Positions 44,386 through 53,901 are shown, numbered from the stretch's first letter. The stretch is 64,000 bases of DNA from Zhengella sp020637775 (GCF_041397485.1 NZ_JAWKWO010000005.1:1-64000), one strand, 5' to 3'. Notes: generated from the letters alone by a model not told the origin. Program-made: numbers and translations.

Positions 44386-44952
44386 ATGAACCGTCGCGTA
44401 TTCACCATTACAGCCGTTTCCCTGGCCCTCGCCGGCATGGCCGGATGCTCGGCCTACAAGCCGACGCCGCCAGCCTTTCACAAGGCGCTCTACCAGCCCT
44501 ACAGGCTGGATGCGGGCGACCGCGTCCGCGTGACCGTGTTCGAACAGGACGGACTGACCAACACCTACTCCATCGACCAGTCGGGCCATATCGCCTTCCC
44601 GCTCATCGGGCAGGTTCCGGCCCGCGGCCATACGGTGGCGGAACTGGAAATCGCGCTGGCACAGGCGCTGCGGCAGGGCTTCATCCGCGATCCCGACGTA
44701 TCGGTCGAGGTCGATCGCTACCGGCCCATCTTCGTGATGGGCGAAGTGGGCGCGGCCGGGCAATATTCCTATGTGCCGGGCCTGACCGTGCAAAAGGCCG
44801 TGGCGCTGGCCGGCGGCTTTTCGGCGCGCGCCAGCCAGGGCAGTGTCGATGTCACGCGAACCATCAACGGCAAGGTGATGACCGGGCGCGTCATGCTGTC
44901 CGACCCGCTGCTGCCCGGCGATACCGTCTATGTGCGCGAACGCTTCTTCTGA
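44386..44952 (+). CDS. Polysaccharide export lipoprotein (Wza/ExoF-like)
   Basis: A 188-residue outer-membrane polysaccharide export protein. A lipoprotein signal peptide ends in the lipobox LAGMAGC, with cysteine near residue 21. A PES domain follows (YRLDAGDRVRVTVFEQDGL, SIDQSGHIAFPLIGQV), then a SLBB-like part (VMGEVGAAGQYSYVPGLTV). The shortness compared with E. coli Wza and the lack of a long C-terminal helix fit the rhizobial ExoF/Wza-short type. ATG 44386 is chosen for AAAGG upstream and because it begins the signal peptide. A GT4 gene follows 21 bases later. Confidence 0.92.
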   Translation: MNRRVFTITAVSLALAGMAGCSAYKPTPPAFHKALYQPYRLDAGDRVRVTVFEQDGLTNTYSIDQSGHIAFPLIGQVPARGHTVAELEIALAQALRQGFIRDPDVSVEVDRYRPIFVMGEVGAAGQYSYVPGLTVQKAVALAGGFSARASQGSVDVTRTINGKVMTGRVMLSDPLLPGDTVYVRERFF

Positions 44953-44973
44953 CGGCGGGGCCGGAACCGTTTC

Positions 44974-46125
44974 ATGACCGACATGCGGCCGCTGAACATC
45001 GTCCACTGCTTTCGCTCTCCGGTGGGCGGCATTTTCCGGCATGTCCGCGATCTGGCGCACGCACAACAGGCAGAAGGCCACAGGGTCGGCATCATCTGCG
45101 ATTCAACGACGGGCGGCGAATTCGAAAACCGCATGCTCGAAGCACTGGAGCCGGAATTGGCGCTGGGCGTGCAGCGAACCGCGATGCAACGCCATATCGG
45201 GCTTGGCGACATCACCGCCGCCGCCAGGACATACAAGCTTATCAACGGATTGAAGCCGGACGTGCTGCACGGGCACGGCGCCAAGGGCGGCGTCTACGCC
45301 CGCGTTTTCGGCTCACTTCTGCGGGTTTCAAGGTCTCGCGTGGCCCGCCTCTATTCACCGCATGGCGGAAGCCTGCACTACGACCCGGACACGAATACCG
45401 GGCGGTTCTTCTTCGCGCTGGAAAAGCAGCTTTCGCGCGTCAGCGACTGCATCCTGTTCGTGTCGGAGCATGAGCGGCAAACCTTCCTGACCAAGGTCGG
45501 CACGCCACATTGCCGATCGGAACTGATCTACAACGGGCTGACGCCCGAGGAGTTCGAGCCCGTGACGGCCGCCCCCGATGCCGCGGACTTTCTCTTCATG
45601 GGCATGTTGCGGCTGCTCAAGGGGCCGGACCTGTTCCTGGACGCGGTCCTGAAGGTAAAACGGGTGGATGGTTCGCCCGCCACGGCCGTCATTGTCGGTG
45701 ACGGCGAGGACCGGACGATGCTGGTGGAGCGCGTGCGGGCCGCCGGGGCACAGGACCGGATCCGGTTTCACATGCCGATGCCGGCGCGCGAGGCCTTCCG
45801 CCTCGGGCGCATCATGGTCCTGTCCTCGCGGGCCGAGGCCCTGCCCTACACCGTTCTGGAAACGCTGGCCGCCGGCAAGATCATGATCGCCAGCCGGGTC
45901 GGCGGCATTCCGGAAATCCTCGGTTCGGGCTCGCCAGCCCTCACCGTGCCGGATGCGGACAAGCTGGCGGATGTCATGCAGGCCGCGCTGGACGACGAGG
46001 CGGGTTTCCACGCCGCCATGCCCGGCCTCGACAGTCTCAAGGCCCGCTTTTCAGCGCAGACGATGGCCCGACAGGTGATCGCGGTCTACCGGGACATCCT
46101 TTCGTCCGGCGCAAGGGTTTCTTAG
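44974..46125 (+). CDS. Glycosyltransferase family 4
   Basis: A 383-residue cytoplasmic sugar transferase with two Rossmann-like domains (GT-B fold). The N-terminal domain opens with LNIVHCFRSPVGGIFRHVRD, a GGxxRHV acceptor loop typical of the family. The donor site in the C-terminal domain has LSSRAEALPYTVLETLAAGK with the conserved E-x7-E pair. It should add one sugar to the lipid-linked repeat unit. Donor and acceptor are unknown. It lies between the export lipoprotein and the initiating transferase. Confidence 0.92.
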   Translation: MTDMRPLNIVHCFRSPVGGIFRHVRDLAHAQQAEGHRVGIICDSTTGGEFENRMLEALEPELALGVQRTAMQRHIGLGDITAAARTYKLINGLKPDVLHGHGAKGGVYARVFGSLLRVSRSRVARLYSPHGGSLHYDPDTNTGRFFFALEKQLSRVSDCILFVSEHERQTFLTKVGTPHCRSELIYNGLTPEEFEPVTAAPDAADFLFMGMLRLLKGPDLFLDAVLKVKRVDGSPATAVIVGDGEDRTMLVERVRAAGAQDRIRFHMPMPAREAFRLGRIMVLSSRAEALPYTVLETLAAGKIMIASRVGGIPEILGSGSPALTVPDADKLADVMQAALDDEAGFHAAMPGLDSLKARFSAQTMARQVIAVYRDILSSGARVS

Positions 46126-46183
46126 CACCCGCCTGTTAACCTGCGGCCCGTCGAATTGAAGGCCTTGCCGGGTTTGCGGGACC

Positions 46184-47731
46184 ATGATGAACAAGATCGA
46201 TCCGAAAGACACGTTTTCACCCGAGACGGTGCGTGCGTTCAAGGCGCAGCCGGACGAGGAGCAGGCGGAAAAGAAACGTGCGCTCAATGCGATGGCCAAG
46301 ACGGTGGCGGCGCAATATCGCGACGATTCCCTGTCTCCGGGCATGATCAGCGGCATTGTGCGCCTGCTGGAATTCTCCGTCATGAGTATCGCGGGCTTCG
46401 TGGTCTTCTTCCACTATGTCGGGATTTCGCCGGCAAGCGCGGCAGTCTATTCGCCGACCATATTCTTCGGCTCGATCCTCACCGTTATGGCGTTCGAGTT
46501 CGCCGAAGGCTATCGCATCACTCGGCTGCGGCGGCCCTTCCTGCGCTTCGGGCGCTCCGTCATCGCCTATGCCGGGGCCTTCGCCCTGATGGCGCTGGCA
46601 TCGGTTTTCCTGAAGAACTCGGCCGATTTCTCGCGCGTCTGGTTTGCCGGCTGGGCCCTGACGGGTCTCGGCGGCATCATCGTGCTGCGTCTGTTCATTT
46701 CCCGTCTCGTCATCCGCTGGTCGCGCAACGGGCGCATGGAACGGCGCGCGGTGATCGTGGGCGGCGGCAAGGAAGCCGAGAAGCTGATCCGCTCCATCGA
46801 GCGCTCGCCCTACAACGACGTGCGGATCTGCGGCATTTTCGATGACCGCGACGACAGCCGCTCGCCGCCGATCGTTGCCGGCTATCCCAAGCTCGGCAAT
46901 ATCGACGACCTGCTGGAATTCGCGCGCATCGCCCGCATCGACATGATGATCGTGGCGCTGCCGCTGACAGCCGAGCGGCGGGTGCTGACCATGCTGAAGA
47001 AGCTGTGGGTGCTGCCGGTCGATATTCGCCTGTCGGCCCATACGAACATGCTGCAATTCCGCCCGCGCTCTTATTCCTATGTCGGCAACGTGCCGATGCT
47101 CGACATTTTCGACAAGCCGATCACCGATTGGGATTCGGTCGCCAAGCGGATCTTCGACATCGTCTTTTCCGCCTTCGCGGTCATCGCCTTCGCGCCGATC
47201 ATGGCGGCGGTGGCCATCGCCATCAAGCTGGAAAGCAAGGGGCCGGTCCTGTTCAGGCAGAAGCGGCACGGTTTCAACAACGAGATCATCGAGGTCTACA
47301 AGTTCCGCTCGATGTATGCCGACATGTGCGACCCGACCGCGAAAAAGGCCGTCACCAAGAACGACCCACGCGTCACAAGGGTCGGCCGCTTCATCCGCAA
47401 GACATCGCTGGACGAGTTGCCGCAATTCTTCAATTCGCTCTTCGGATCGCTCTCGCTGGTGGGGCCGCGCCCGCATGCGGTTGCCGCTCAGGCGCACAAC
47501 CTGTTGTTCAACGAAGTCGTGGATGGCTATTTCGCCCGCCACCGCGTCAAGCCCGGCGTGACCGGCTGGGCGCAGATCAACGGATGGCGCGGCGAGGTGG
47601 ACAATGACGAGAAGATCCAGCGGCGCACCGAGTTCGATCTCTACTATATCGAGAACTGGTCGCTGCTGTTCGATCTCAAGATCCTTTTCCTCACACCGAT
47701 CCGGCTTCTGAAAACGGAAAACGCCTATTGA
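46184..47731 (+). CDS. Undecaprenyl-phosphate sugar-phosphate transferase (WcaJ/ExoY-like)
   Basis: A 515-residue polyisoprenyl-phosphate hexose-1-phosphate transferase that starts polymer synthesis by moving a sugar phosphate, probably glucose or galactose, onto undecaprenyl phosphate. Four N-terminal membrane helices and a Rossmann-like middle domain (AVIVGGGKEAEKLIRSIE) precede the catalytic domain. The latter has the re-entrant helix (KRIFDIVFSAFAVIAF), KFRSMYAD, TSLDELPQF and SLVGPRPHA, ending with KPGVTGWAQINGWRGE. The next gene starts within its stop. Confidence 0.94.
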   Translation: MMNKIDPKDTFSPETVRAFKAQPDEEQAEKKRALNAMAKTVAAQYRDDSLSPGMISGIVRLLEFSVMSIAGFVVFFHYVGISPASAAVYSPTIFFGSILTVMAFEFAEGYRITRLRRPFLRFGRSVIAYAGAFALMALASVFLKNSADFSRVWFAGWALTGLGGIIVLRLFISRLVIRWSRNGRMERRAVIVGGGKEAEKLIRSIERSPYNDVRICGIFDDRDDSRSPPIVAGYPKLGNIDDLLEFARIARIDMMIVALPLTAERRVLTMLKKLWVLPVDIRLSAHTNMLQFRPRSYSYVGNVPMLDIFDKPITDWDSVAKRIFDIVFSAFAVIAFAPIMAAVAIAIKLESKGPVLFRQKRHGFNNEIIEVYKFRSMYADMCDPTAKKAVTKNDPRVTRVGRFIRKTSLDELPQFFNSLFGSLSLVGPRPHAVAAQAHNLLFNEVVDGYFARHRVKPGVTGWAQINGWRGEVDNDEKIQRRTEFDLYYIENWSLLFDLKILFLTPIRLLKTENAY

Positions 47732-48996
47732 GCGCGGTCGCACAGGACATACCCCGGGCCGTTGTCCATGCCAGGCTCGCCGGCATGGCCGCCACGTTCT
47801 CGGTGGCCATCGCCCCGATGCTTGCCGGTTTCGTGATCCGGGAACCGGCACCCTACGAGCTCTACATGGCAGCGCTGATGCCGATCTGGGCGCTCGCCGG
47901 CGCCTTCACGTTCTCGCGCAGCATCATGCCGCTGGTCATCCTGCTGATCACGTTCAACATTGGCGGGTTCCTGTCGATGCTGACCATGGCGGAACTCAGG
48001 GATACGCCGCTTTACCTCGCCGTCTCCCTCTTCCTCGGCTTTACGGCGATCTTCTTTGCCGCGGTGCTGGAGCGCCGGCCGCACTATTTCAAGCCGATCT
48101 TCATCGCCTGGGCGACCGGCGCGGCGGCAACCTCGCTGCTGGGCATTCTCGGCTATTTCCATCTCTTTCCCGGTGCTGAAATCTTCACGCGCTATACCCG
48201 CGCGGCCGGGGCCTTCGAGGATCCGAACGTGTTCGGGCCCTATCTGGCGGCGCCCGCCTTCTATCTCGTCTACCGGCTCATATCCGGACGGCTGCACGAC
48301 ATGGCGCGCGTCGCCGTTCCGCTGCTGCTCATCACGCTCGGCGTCTTCCTTTCCTTCTCGCGCGGGGCGTGGGGCCTCTACGGTCTCGGCATCGTGCTGC
48401 TGGTCGGCCTGATGGTCATCCAGAACCGGTCCACGCGTTTCCGGCTGCGGATCGCCATCATGGCCGCCGTGGCGGTCCTGCTGCTGGTCGTGGCGATCCT
48501 GATCGCTCTCCAGATCCCTTCAGTCGCGGCGCTCTTCGAAACACGAGCCCGCCTGGTACAGGACTATGACGGCGCGCGGCTCGGCCGGTTTGCGCGCCAT
48601 ATCATCGGCTTCATCATGGCGACGGAGAAGCCGCTCGGCATCGGCCCGCTCAATTTCGGCCTGATTTTCGGCGAGGACACGCACAACATCTGGCTCAAGG
48701 CCCTGATGGACTATGGCTGGCTGGGCTTCTGCTCGTTCTTCCTGCTCGTCGTCTGGACCCTTGGCGCGGGTCTGCGCATCCTGTTCCGGCCTCGTCCGTG
48801 GCAGCCCTTCTTCATGACCGCCTATGTCGCCTTTCTCGGCCACATCCTGCTCGGCACCGTGATCGACATCGACCATTGGCGCCACTTCTACATTCTGCTC
48901 GGCATGGTCTGGGGCGTCATTGCACTGGAACACAGGGTTCAAACGGCCCGTGCGGCAGGCCGCACGCATCCGGCCCTGGCATCCGGCCAGACGTGA
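47728..48996 (+). CDS. O-antigen ligase/polymerase family membrane protein (ExoQ/Wzy-like)
   Basis: A 422-residue inner-membrane protein with about 11 helices. The periplasmic loop of the O-antigen ligase/Wzy fold is seen as AAGAFEDPNVFGPYLA, and later GIGPLNFGLIFGEDTHNIWLK carries the DTHNxWL motif. It probably polymerises or ligates the exopolysaccharide repeat unit. The start is TTG 47728, which overlaps the stop of the initiating transferase by four bases. No flippase (Wzx) gene is in the window, so one must be supplied from elsewhere or missing. Confidence 0.88.
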   Translation: MSAVAQDIPRAVVHARLAGMAATFSVAIAPMLAGFVIREPAPYELYMAALMPIWALAGAFTFSRSIMPLVILLITFNIGGFLSMLTMAELRDTPLYLAVSLFLGFTAIFFAAVLERRPHYFKPIFIAWATGAAATSLLGILGYFHLFPGAEIFTRYTRAAGAFEDPNVFGPYLAAPAFYLVYRLISGRLHDMARVAVPLLLITLGVFLSFSRGAWGLYGLGIVLLVGLMVIQNRSTRFRLRIAIMAAVAVLLLVVAILIALQIPSVAALFETRARLVQDYDGARLGRFARHIIGFIMATEKPLGIGPLNFGLIFGEDTHNIWLKALMDYGWLGFCSFFLLVVWTLGAGLRILFRPRPWQPFFMTAYVAFLGHILLGTVIDIDHWRHFYILLGMVWGVIALEHRVQTARAAGRTHPALASGQT

Positions 48997-49061
48997 AATG
49001 CGCTGCCCGCGTGATTATTCCGGTTGCCAGCGGGCGCGTTGCCAGCTAGAAGGCCAACCGT

Positions 49062-49138
<77 letters not shown>

Positions 49139-49218
49139 TTTTTCCGGGACGTCTTTTGAAACCAATGCAAGCCGGAGGCCAGGATCACCCTGGCCACGAA
49201 GGCATCGGCGCAGGCGCT

Positions 49219-49512
49219 TCAGTCGATGCCGTCGACAATCACCACCGTGCTTTTCGAATTGGCATGGCGGATCGCCGCCACCGGCGCGTAATCGTCGGAG
49301 CGGGCGAAGGCCTGGGCGCTTTGCATGTCGGGAAACTCGATGATGACAAGGCGTGTCGGTGTCCACAATTCGCTGTCCACCACATCCAGTTCGCCGCCGC
49401 GGGCGCGGTAGCGTCCGCCATGCTTCTCGGCCAGCGCCCTGGCCTTGGGAAGATACTCCTTGTAGGCTTCCGCGTCGCGGATATCCACATCGGCGATGAT
49501 GAAGGCTGCCAT
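49219..49512 (-). CDS. DUF1330 domain protein
   Basis: A 97-residue dimeric alpha/beta-barrel protein. The opening AAFIIADVDIRDAEAYKEYL and the closing LVIIEFPDMQSAQAFARSDD are the family signatures. The function of the family is unknown. It is downstream of a MerR-type gene by 47 bases on the same strand and may be part of that transcript. Confidence 0.88.
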   Translation of the reverse strand: MAAFIIADVDIRDAEAYKEYLPKARALAEKHGGRYRARGGELDVVDSELWTPTRLVIIEFPDMQSAQAFARSDDYAPVAAIRHANSKSTVVIVDGID

Positions 49513-49559
49513 GGGTTCGTCCTCCCCGTTCCGGGCTTCCTGTCAGCCTTCCGGCGGCC

Positions 49560-50105
49560 TCAACGGACCTGATCCAGAAGGCGCTTGCACTCCAGCAGAT
49601 CGAACAACGCTTCCTGCAGAAGGGCGCGATTGTCCTTGGAAAGCTTGCCGGCGCCGGCTTCGACCGGCCCTTCGTCGTCCGGCCGGCCCATTCCGAAAAA
49701 GCGGCGGGGCTGCTTGGGCCGCGCCTGACCGACAAGCTTGTCCTCGTCAACCGGGCCTTCGGGCGCGGGATGAGGCTTGTGAGCCTCCAGCTCCGCCTGC
49801 TTCTTCTGGGCGATCGCCTCGATGGCGGACACGTCTCCCGTGCCGAGCGCCACCACGAACGGGACGCCGTTTTCCTTGATGAGCCGCTGCACACCCTTGA
49901 TCGTGTAGCCCTGATCGTAGAGCAGATGGCGGATGCCCTTGATCAGTTCCACATCCTGCGGCCGGTAATAGCGCCGGCCGCCGCCGCGCTTCATCGGCCT
50001 GATCTGGTTGAACCGGGTTTCCCAAAAGCGCAGGACGTGCTGCGGAAGGTCGAGTTCCTCGGCCACTTCCGAAATGGTCCTGAAGGCGTCCGGGCTCTTT
50101 TCCAT
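49560..50105 (-). CDS. MerR family transcriptional regulator
   Basis: A 181-residue regulator with an N-terminal winged helix: FRTISEVAEELDLPQHVLRF and the wing GGGRRYYRPQDVELI, followed by the helix IRHLLYDQGYTIKGVQRLI. The C-terminal part is low-complexity and lacks the cysteines of metal sensors, so the effector is unknown. ATG 50105 is chosen for GGGAGAG upstream; a frame extension to 50150 is unlikely. Genes of this type lie next to ihfA in many Hyphomicrobiales. Confidence 0.9.
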   Translation of the reverse strand: MEKSPDAFRTISEVAEELDLPQHVLRFWETRFNQIRPMKRGGGRRYYRPQDVELIKGIRHLLYDQGYTIKGVQRLIKENGVPFVVALGTGDVSAIEAIAQKKQAELEAHKPHPAPEGPVDEDKLVGQARPKQPRRFFGMGRPDDEGPVEAGAGKLSKDNRALLQEALFDLLECKRLLDQVR

Positions 50106-50209
50106 CGCGTCGGCTCTCCCCCTGGGCGGCAGGCGCCGCCAACGAATCATGCTTTTCCATCAGACCCCTGTCGGAAGCCCGATGCAAGCACGCGCAGGGC
50201 GCATGCGGC

Positions 50210-50527
50210 TCACTCCTTGCCGCGCGCCAGCTTGTGAGCCTGGATGATCTTGCTCTTGAGGACGTTGGAAGCCTTGAACGTCATGACCTTGCGCGGAAGG
50301 ATGGGCACTTCCTCGCCGGTCTTGGGATTGCGCCCGATGCGTTCGTTCTTCGAACGCACCTGAAACGTGGCAAATGACGAAAGCTTCACGGTCTCACCAC
50401 GCACGATGGCGTCGCAGATCTCGTCAAGGACCATCTCAACCAATTGGGCCGATTCCGTGCGGGACAATCCCACCTTCCGGTAGACTGCCTCCGCCAGATC
50501 AGCGCGAGTAATTGTTTTCCCGCTCAT
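50210..50527 (-). CDS. ihfA: Integration host factor subunit alpha
   Basis: A 105-residue DNA-bending protein of the HU/IHF family. Recognisable parts are TITRADLAEAVYRKVGLSRT, SFATFQVRSKNERIGRNPKT and the beta-arm end EVPILPRKVMTFKASNVLK. The long arm with ERIGRNPKTGEEVPI identifies the alpha subunit. The start is ATG 50527, with GGAAG upstream. It lies in the order fabH-ihfA-merR on the minus strand. Confidence 0.95.
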   Translation of the reverse strand: MSGKTITRADLAEAVYRKVGLSRTESAQLVEMVLDEICDAIVRGETVKLSSFATFQVRSKNERIGRNPKTGEEVPILPRKVMTFKASNVLKSKIIQAHKLARGKE

Positions 50528-50647
50528 GCGCCGCTTCCAGCCCGTCCTCTCCCTGATAGCCTGAAACCTACTCACGACTTGCAGCCGAGGTCAAGGTGCA
50601 TTGCCATTTGATTGGCTCGCAAATGCAAGCAGCAAAAGCGTTTTCGC

Positions 50648-51619
50648 CTACATCCGCACCAGGACCGCGCCCCAGGTGAAGCCCCCGCCCATGGCTTCCA
50701 GAAGCACAAGGTCACCTTGCCTGATGCGGCCGTCGCCGATGGCTTCGGTCAGTGCCAGCGGCACCGAGGCCGCCGATGTATTGCCATGATGGTCGACGGT
50801 GATGACCGTCTTTTCCTCGGCTATGCCGAGCTTCCTTGCCGAAGCATCGATGATGCGCTTGTTGGCCTGATGCGGCACGAACCAGTCGATGTCCGCAGCG
50901 GTGATACCGGCCTGGCCGAAGACATCCTCGATCACGTCGGTGATCATGCCCACGGCGTGCTTGAACACTTCCCTGCCCTGCATGCGCAGATGACCGATCG
51001 TGCCCGTGGTCGAGACGCCGCCATCGACATAGAGCTTGTCCTTGTGGCAGCCGTCGGAGCGCAGCGACGCGGCCAGAATGCCGCGGTCGGCAATCGTACC
51101 GGTGCCTTCATTGGCTTCCAGCACGACGGCGCCGGCGCCATCGCCGAAAAGCACACAGGTCGTGCGGTCGTTCCAGTCGAGAATGCGCGAGAAGGTTTCC
51201 GAGCCGATGACGAGCGCGCGCCTGGCCATGCCGCCGCGCAGATGCAGGTCGGCAGTGCTGATGGCGTAGACGAAGCCGGAGCACACCGCCTGCAAGTCGA
51301 AGGCATAGCCATGGCGAATGCCGAGGCGTTCCTGGATTTCCACCGACGTGGCGGGAAAGGTGTGATTCGGGGTCGAGGTTGCCAGCACGATGAGGTCGAT
51401 GTCGCCGGGCTCCAGGCCGGCGGCCTCCAGCGCGGCGCGGGCGGCCGCCTCACCCAGCGAGGCCGTGGTCTCATCCTCGGAAGCGATATGGCGCCGGCGA
51501 ATGCCGGTGCGCTGCACGATCCACTCATCCGAGGTTTCGACGATGTTCTCGAAATCGGTATTGGCCATGACGCGGCGCGGCAAGGCAGAGCCCGCGCCAA
51601 GAATCACCGAGCGAATCAT
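50648..51619 (-). CDS. fabH: 3-oxoacyl-ACP synthase III
   Basis: Condenses acetyl-CoA with malonyl-ACP to begin fatty acid synthesis. The 323-residue protein has the catalytic cysteine in LQAVCSGFVYAI, the histidine in WFVPHQANKRII, and the asparagine in VDHHGNTSAASVPLAL. The start is ATG 51619, overlapping the plsX stop by four bases (ATGA) and preceded by AGGGGAAAG, so the two are coupled. ihfA follows 120 bases later. Confidence 0.96.
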   Translation of the reverse strand: MIRSVILGAGSALPRRVMANTDFENIVETSDEWIVQRTGIRRRHIASEDETTASLGEAAARAALEAAGLEPGDIDLIVLATSTPNHTFPATSVEIQERLGIRHGYAFDLQAVCSGFVYAISTADLHLRGGMARRALVIGSETFSRILDWNDRTTCVLFGDGAGAVVLEANEGTGTIADRGILAASLRSDGCHKDKLYVDGGVSTTGTIGHLRMQGREVFKHAVGMITDVIEDVFGQAGITAADIDWFVPHQANKRIIDASARKLGIAEEKTVITVDHHGNTSAASVPLALTEAIGDGRIRQGDLVLLEAMGGGFTWGAVLVRM

Positions 51620-52677
51620 TCACTTTCCCCTGTCGCGGCCGTCTGGCCCGCTTTGATGGCAGCACCGGCATGGAACCGCTCCAGATCTCGCCCGATCTGT
51701 TCGATCAGCCGGTTTCGGACCATGTCGTAGCCGAGTTCGACGGCAGCGGCAAAACCTTCCGCATCGGTTCCGCCATGGCTCTTGACGACAATGCCGTTCA
51801 GGCCGAGGAACACGCCGCCATTGGCCTTGCGCACATCCATCTTCTCGCGCAGGTAGGAAAAGGCGCCGCGCGCCAGGACATAGCCGAGGCGGGCCATGAA
51901 GGTGCGCTGCATGGCCGCGCGCAGATAGCCGGCAATCTGCTTGGCCGTGCCCTCGGCGGTCTTGAGCGCGATATTGCCGGAAAAGCCCTCGGTGACCACG
52001 ACATCCGTCGTCCCCTTGCCGATATCGTCGCCTTCCACGAAGCCATGGTAGGACATGGAGGGCAGGCCGGCGTCGCGCAGCATGCGCCCGGCCTCGCGCA
52101 CTTCCTCCTGCCCCTTGATCTCCTCCACCCCGACATTGAGCAGGCCCACCGTGGGGCGCTCGACGCCGAAGAGCGCCCGCGCCATGGCGGCGCCGAGAAT
52201 GGCGAAATCGGTCAATTGCTGGGCGTCGGCGCCAATCGTGGCACCGACATCCAGCACCACGCTTTCGGAGCGCGCGGTCGGCCAGATGGCGGCGATGGCC
52301 GGCCTCTCGATATTGGCCATGGTGCGCAGGCAGAACTTGGACATGGCCATCAGGGCGCCGGTATTGCCGGCGGAGACACAGACATCCGCCTCGCCCTTCT
52401 TGACCGCCTCGATGGCGCGCCACATGGACGATTTCCAGCGGCCGTTGCGCAGCGCCTGGCTTGGCTTGTCGTCCATGGCAACCGAGACTTCGCAGTGAAA
52501 GACCTCGGCGTTCTTCTTCAGGCGCTCAAGCCCGTCCAGCACCGGGCGGATCGCCTCCTCCCGGCCGAACAGCAAAAAGGTCACGTCGCTGCGGCGCTCA
52601 AGCACATGCTCCAGCCCGGGCAGAACGACCGACGGCCCGAAATCGCCGCCCATGGCATCGATTGAAATGCGAATCAC
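51616..52677 (-). CDS. plsX: Phosphate acyltransferase PlsX
   Basis: Makes acyl-phosphate from acyl-ACP for phospholipid synthesis. The 353-residue protein opens with ISIDAMGGDFGPSVVLPGL and contains the conserved AGNTGALMAMSKF and DGFVEGDDIGKGTTDVVVTE (here HGFVEGDDIGKG) segments, the family's usual signatures. The start is ATG 52677. It sits between the DUF177 gene and fabH, the order seen in most alphaproteobacteria. Confidence 0.95.
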   Translation of the reverse strand: MIRISIDAMGGDFGPSVVLPGLEHVLERRSDVTFLLFGREEAIRPVLDGLERLKKNAEVFHCEVSVAMDDKPSQALRNGRWKSSMWRAIEAVKKGEADVCVSAGNTGALMAMSKFCLRTMANIERPAIAAIWPTARSESVVLDVGATIGADAQQLTDFAILGAAMARALFGVERPTVGLLNVGVEEIKGQEEVREAGRMLRDAGLPSMSYHGFVEGDDIGKGTTDVVVTEGFSGNIALKTAEGTAKQIAGYLRAAMQRTFMARLGYVLARGAFSYLREKMDVRKANGGVFLGLNGIVVKSHGGTDAEGFAAAVELGYDMVRNRLIEQIGRDLERFHAGAAIKAGQTAATGESE

Positions 52678-52795
52678 GCGTTCTCTTTCCCGTCACGATC
52701 CGGCCTCTCGCGGGCCGGTCTTGCAAGTCCGGCGAAAATAGCGGTTTTGGGCGCCCGCACAATGGGCACAGGTGCTTTTTAGACCTCGGCGGAAT

Positions 52796-53350
52796 TCATT
52801 GCTTGCCCCCATCCTTGAGGGCGGCCAACCTGGCAAAGGGGTTTGGCTTGTCTTCCGGTTGCGGCTCCACGTCCCTGGGCAGCCGGGCATCGGGCTTGCG
52901 CGGATAGGGATCGATGGCCAGTTCGAAATGCTCTTCGGCCACCGCACCGACATCCACCGAATCACCGGAAAACGGTTCCGGCGCATCCTCGCCCTCGGCA
53001 TCGACGAGGATTTCGCCGGATGGGTCGTACGGTCGGGCAAGGCTCGACCCTTCAGGAACGAAAAGCGCCTCGATTTTGGCTTCCACCCGGTTTTCCAGCG
53101 GCTCCAGCGTCACCACGCAAAGCTGCACGATATCGGCCGTCACCTTGCCGGTCACCTTCACGCCATCCTTCTTCCATCGCGTCACCAGAAGATCGAAGGA
53201 AAAGGCGCGGACTTCCTCCAGGTCGTGATCCCGTGCCAGGGCGGCGCGGCTTTCCTCATCGGCGGCAAAGGAAACCGGCAGGCCCTTTTCGGGAAGGCGC
53301 GCGACATGGACGGCGAAGGAAACGGGGCTTCTGGGACCAGTGGAAATCAT
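52796..53350 (-). CDS. DUF177 (YceD-like) protein
   Basis: A 184-residue protein of the YceD/DUF177 family, which in other bacteria is linked to 23S rRNA maturation and ribosome assembly. Signatures are VTGKVTADIVQLCVVTLEPL with the conserved cysteine, and the late VDVGAVAEEHFELAIDPYPR. The start at ATG 53350 overlaps the stop of the bc1 chaperone gene by four bases (ATGA), so the two are coupled. plsX follows. In this order rpmF is not between them, unlike in gammaproteobacteria. Confidence 0.9.
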   Translation of the reverse strand: MISTGPRSPVSFAVHVARLPEKGLPVSFAADEESRAALARDHDLEEVRAFSFDLLVTRWKKDGVKVTGKVTADIVQLCVVTLEPLENRVEAKIEALFVPEGSSLARPYDPSGEILVDAEGEDAPEPFSGDSVDVGAVAEEHFELAIDPYPRKPDARLPRDVEPQPEDKPNPFARLAALKDGGKQ

Positions 53351-53901
53351 CGGTTCGCCTCCAGTTGAGCGGGATCGGGAAAAATCACCTGTCCGGACAA
53401 TAGGGTTTCATCGCTTTCGGCGGCCAGCGCCGCTTCGGCGGCCAGGACGTAGCGGGCCAGTTCGCCTGCCTGCGGCCATTCGGCTGCCTCGGGGCGGACG
53501 TTGCGCTGAAGCGCCATTGCCAGCGCCGCGGCATCGCCCTCGCCGAGCGCTTTCTCATAGGCATCGAGACGGCCGAAATACATCCGGGCCAGCTTCTTCA
53601 TGCGCTTGGGAACCGAAGTGTCGCCGATGCCCAGCTCGCGCAGCGAGTGGTCAACCTCCTTGAAGAAGATGTCGGTGACGTCCTGCGCCACCGCATCGAG
53701 CGTTTCTCCGCGCCCGCGCACCCGCCGCAGGAACAGAAACATGTGCAGGCCGATCATCTCGAACCGGCCTAGCGGCGTGTCGGGCACATCCCATTGCGCA
53801 TAAAATCGCGGCTGCCGCGCGGCTGCCACGATTTGCCCGTAAAGGCCGTCCGTCAGATCGTGATTGGCCCTGGCCTTGCGGCTGAACAGGCTTGCGAACA
53901 T
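53347..53901 (-). CDS. Ubiquinol-cytochrome c chaperone family protein (CBP3-like)
   Basis: A 184-residue protein of the family that includes mitochondrial Cbp3, needed for cytochrome bc1 complex assembly. Signatures are FYAQWDVPDTPLGRFEMIGL and FKEVDHSLRELGIGDTSVPK, followed by MKKLARMYFGR. The start is ATG 53901 with AGGAGAG upstream; an extension to 54036 is out of step with the family. The overlap with the DUF177 gene is typical of Hyphomicrobiales. bamE diverges about 150 bases upstream. Confidence 0.9.
   Translation of the reverse strand: MFASLFSRKARANHDLTDGLYGQIVAAARQPRFYAQWDVPDTPLGRFEMIGLHMFLFLRRVRGRGETLDAVAQDVTDIFFKEVDHSLRELGIGDTSVPKRMKKLARMYFGRLDAYEKALGEGDAAALAMALQRNVRPEAAEWPQAGELARYVLAAEAALAAESDETLLSGQVIFPDPAQLEANR

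Noticed and set aside
46217..47851. Minus-strand frame of 544 codons opposite the WcaJ-like gene
   Set aside because: It is the antisense of a gene with all catalytic motifs and reads as histidine/arginine-rich noise.
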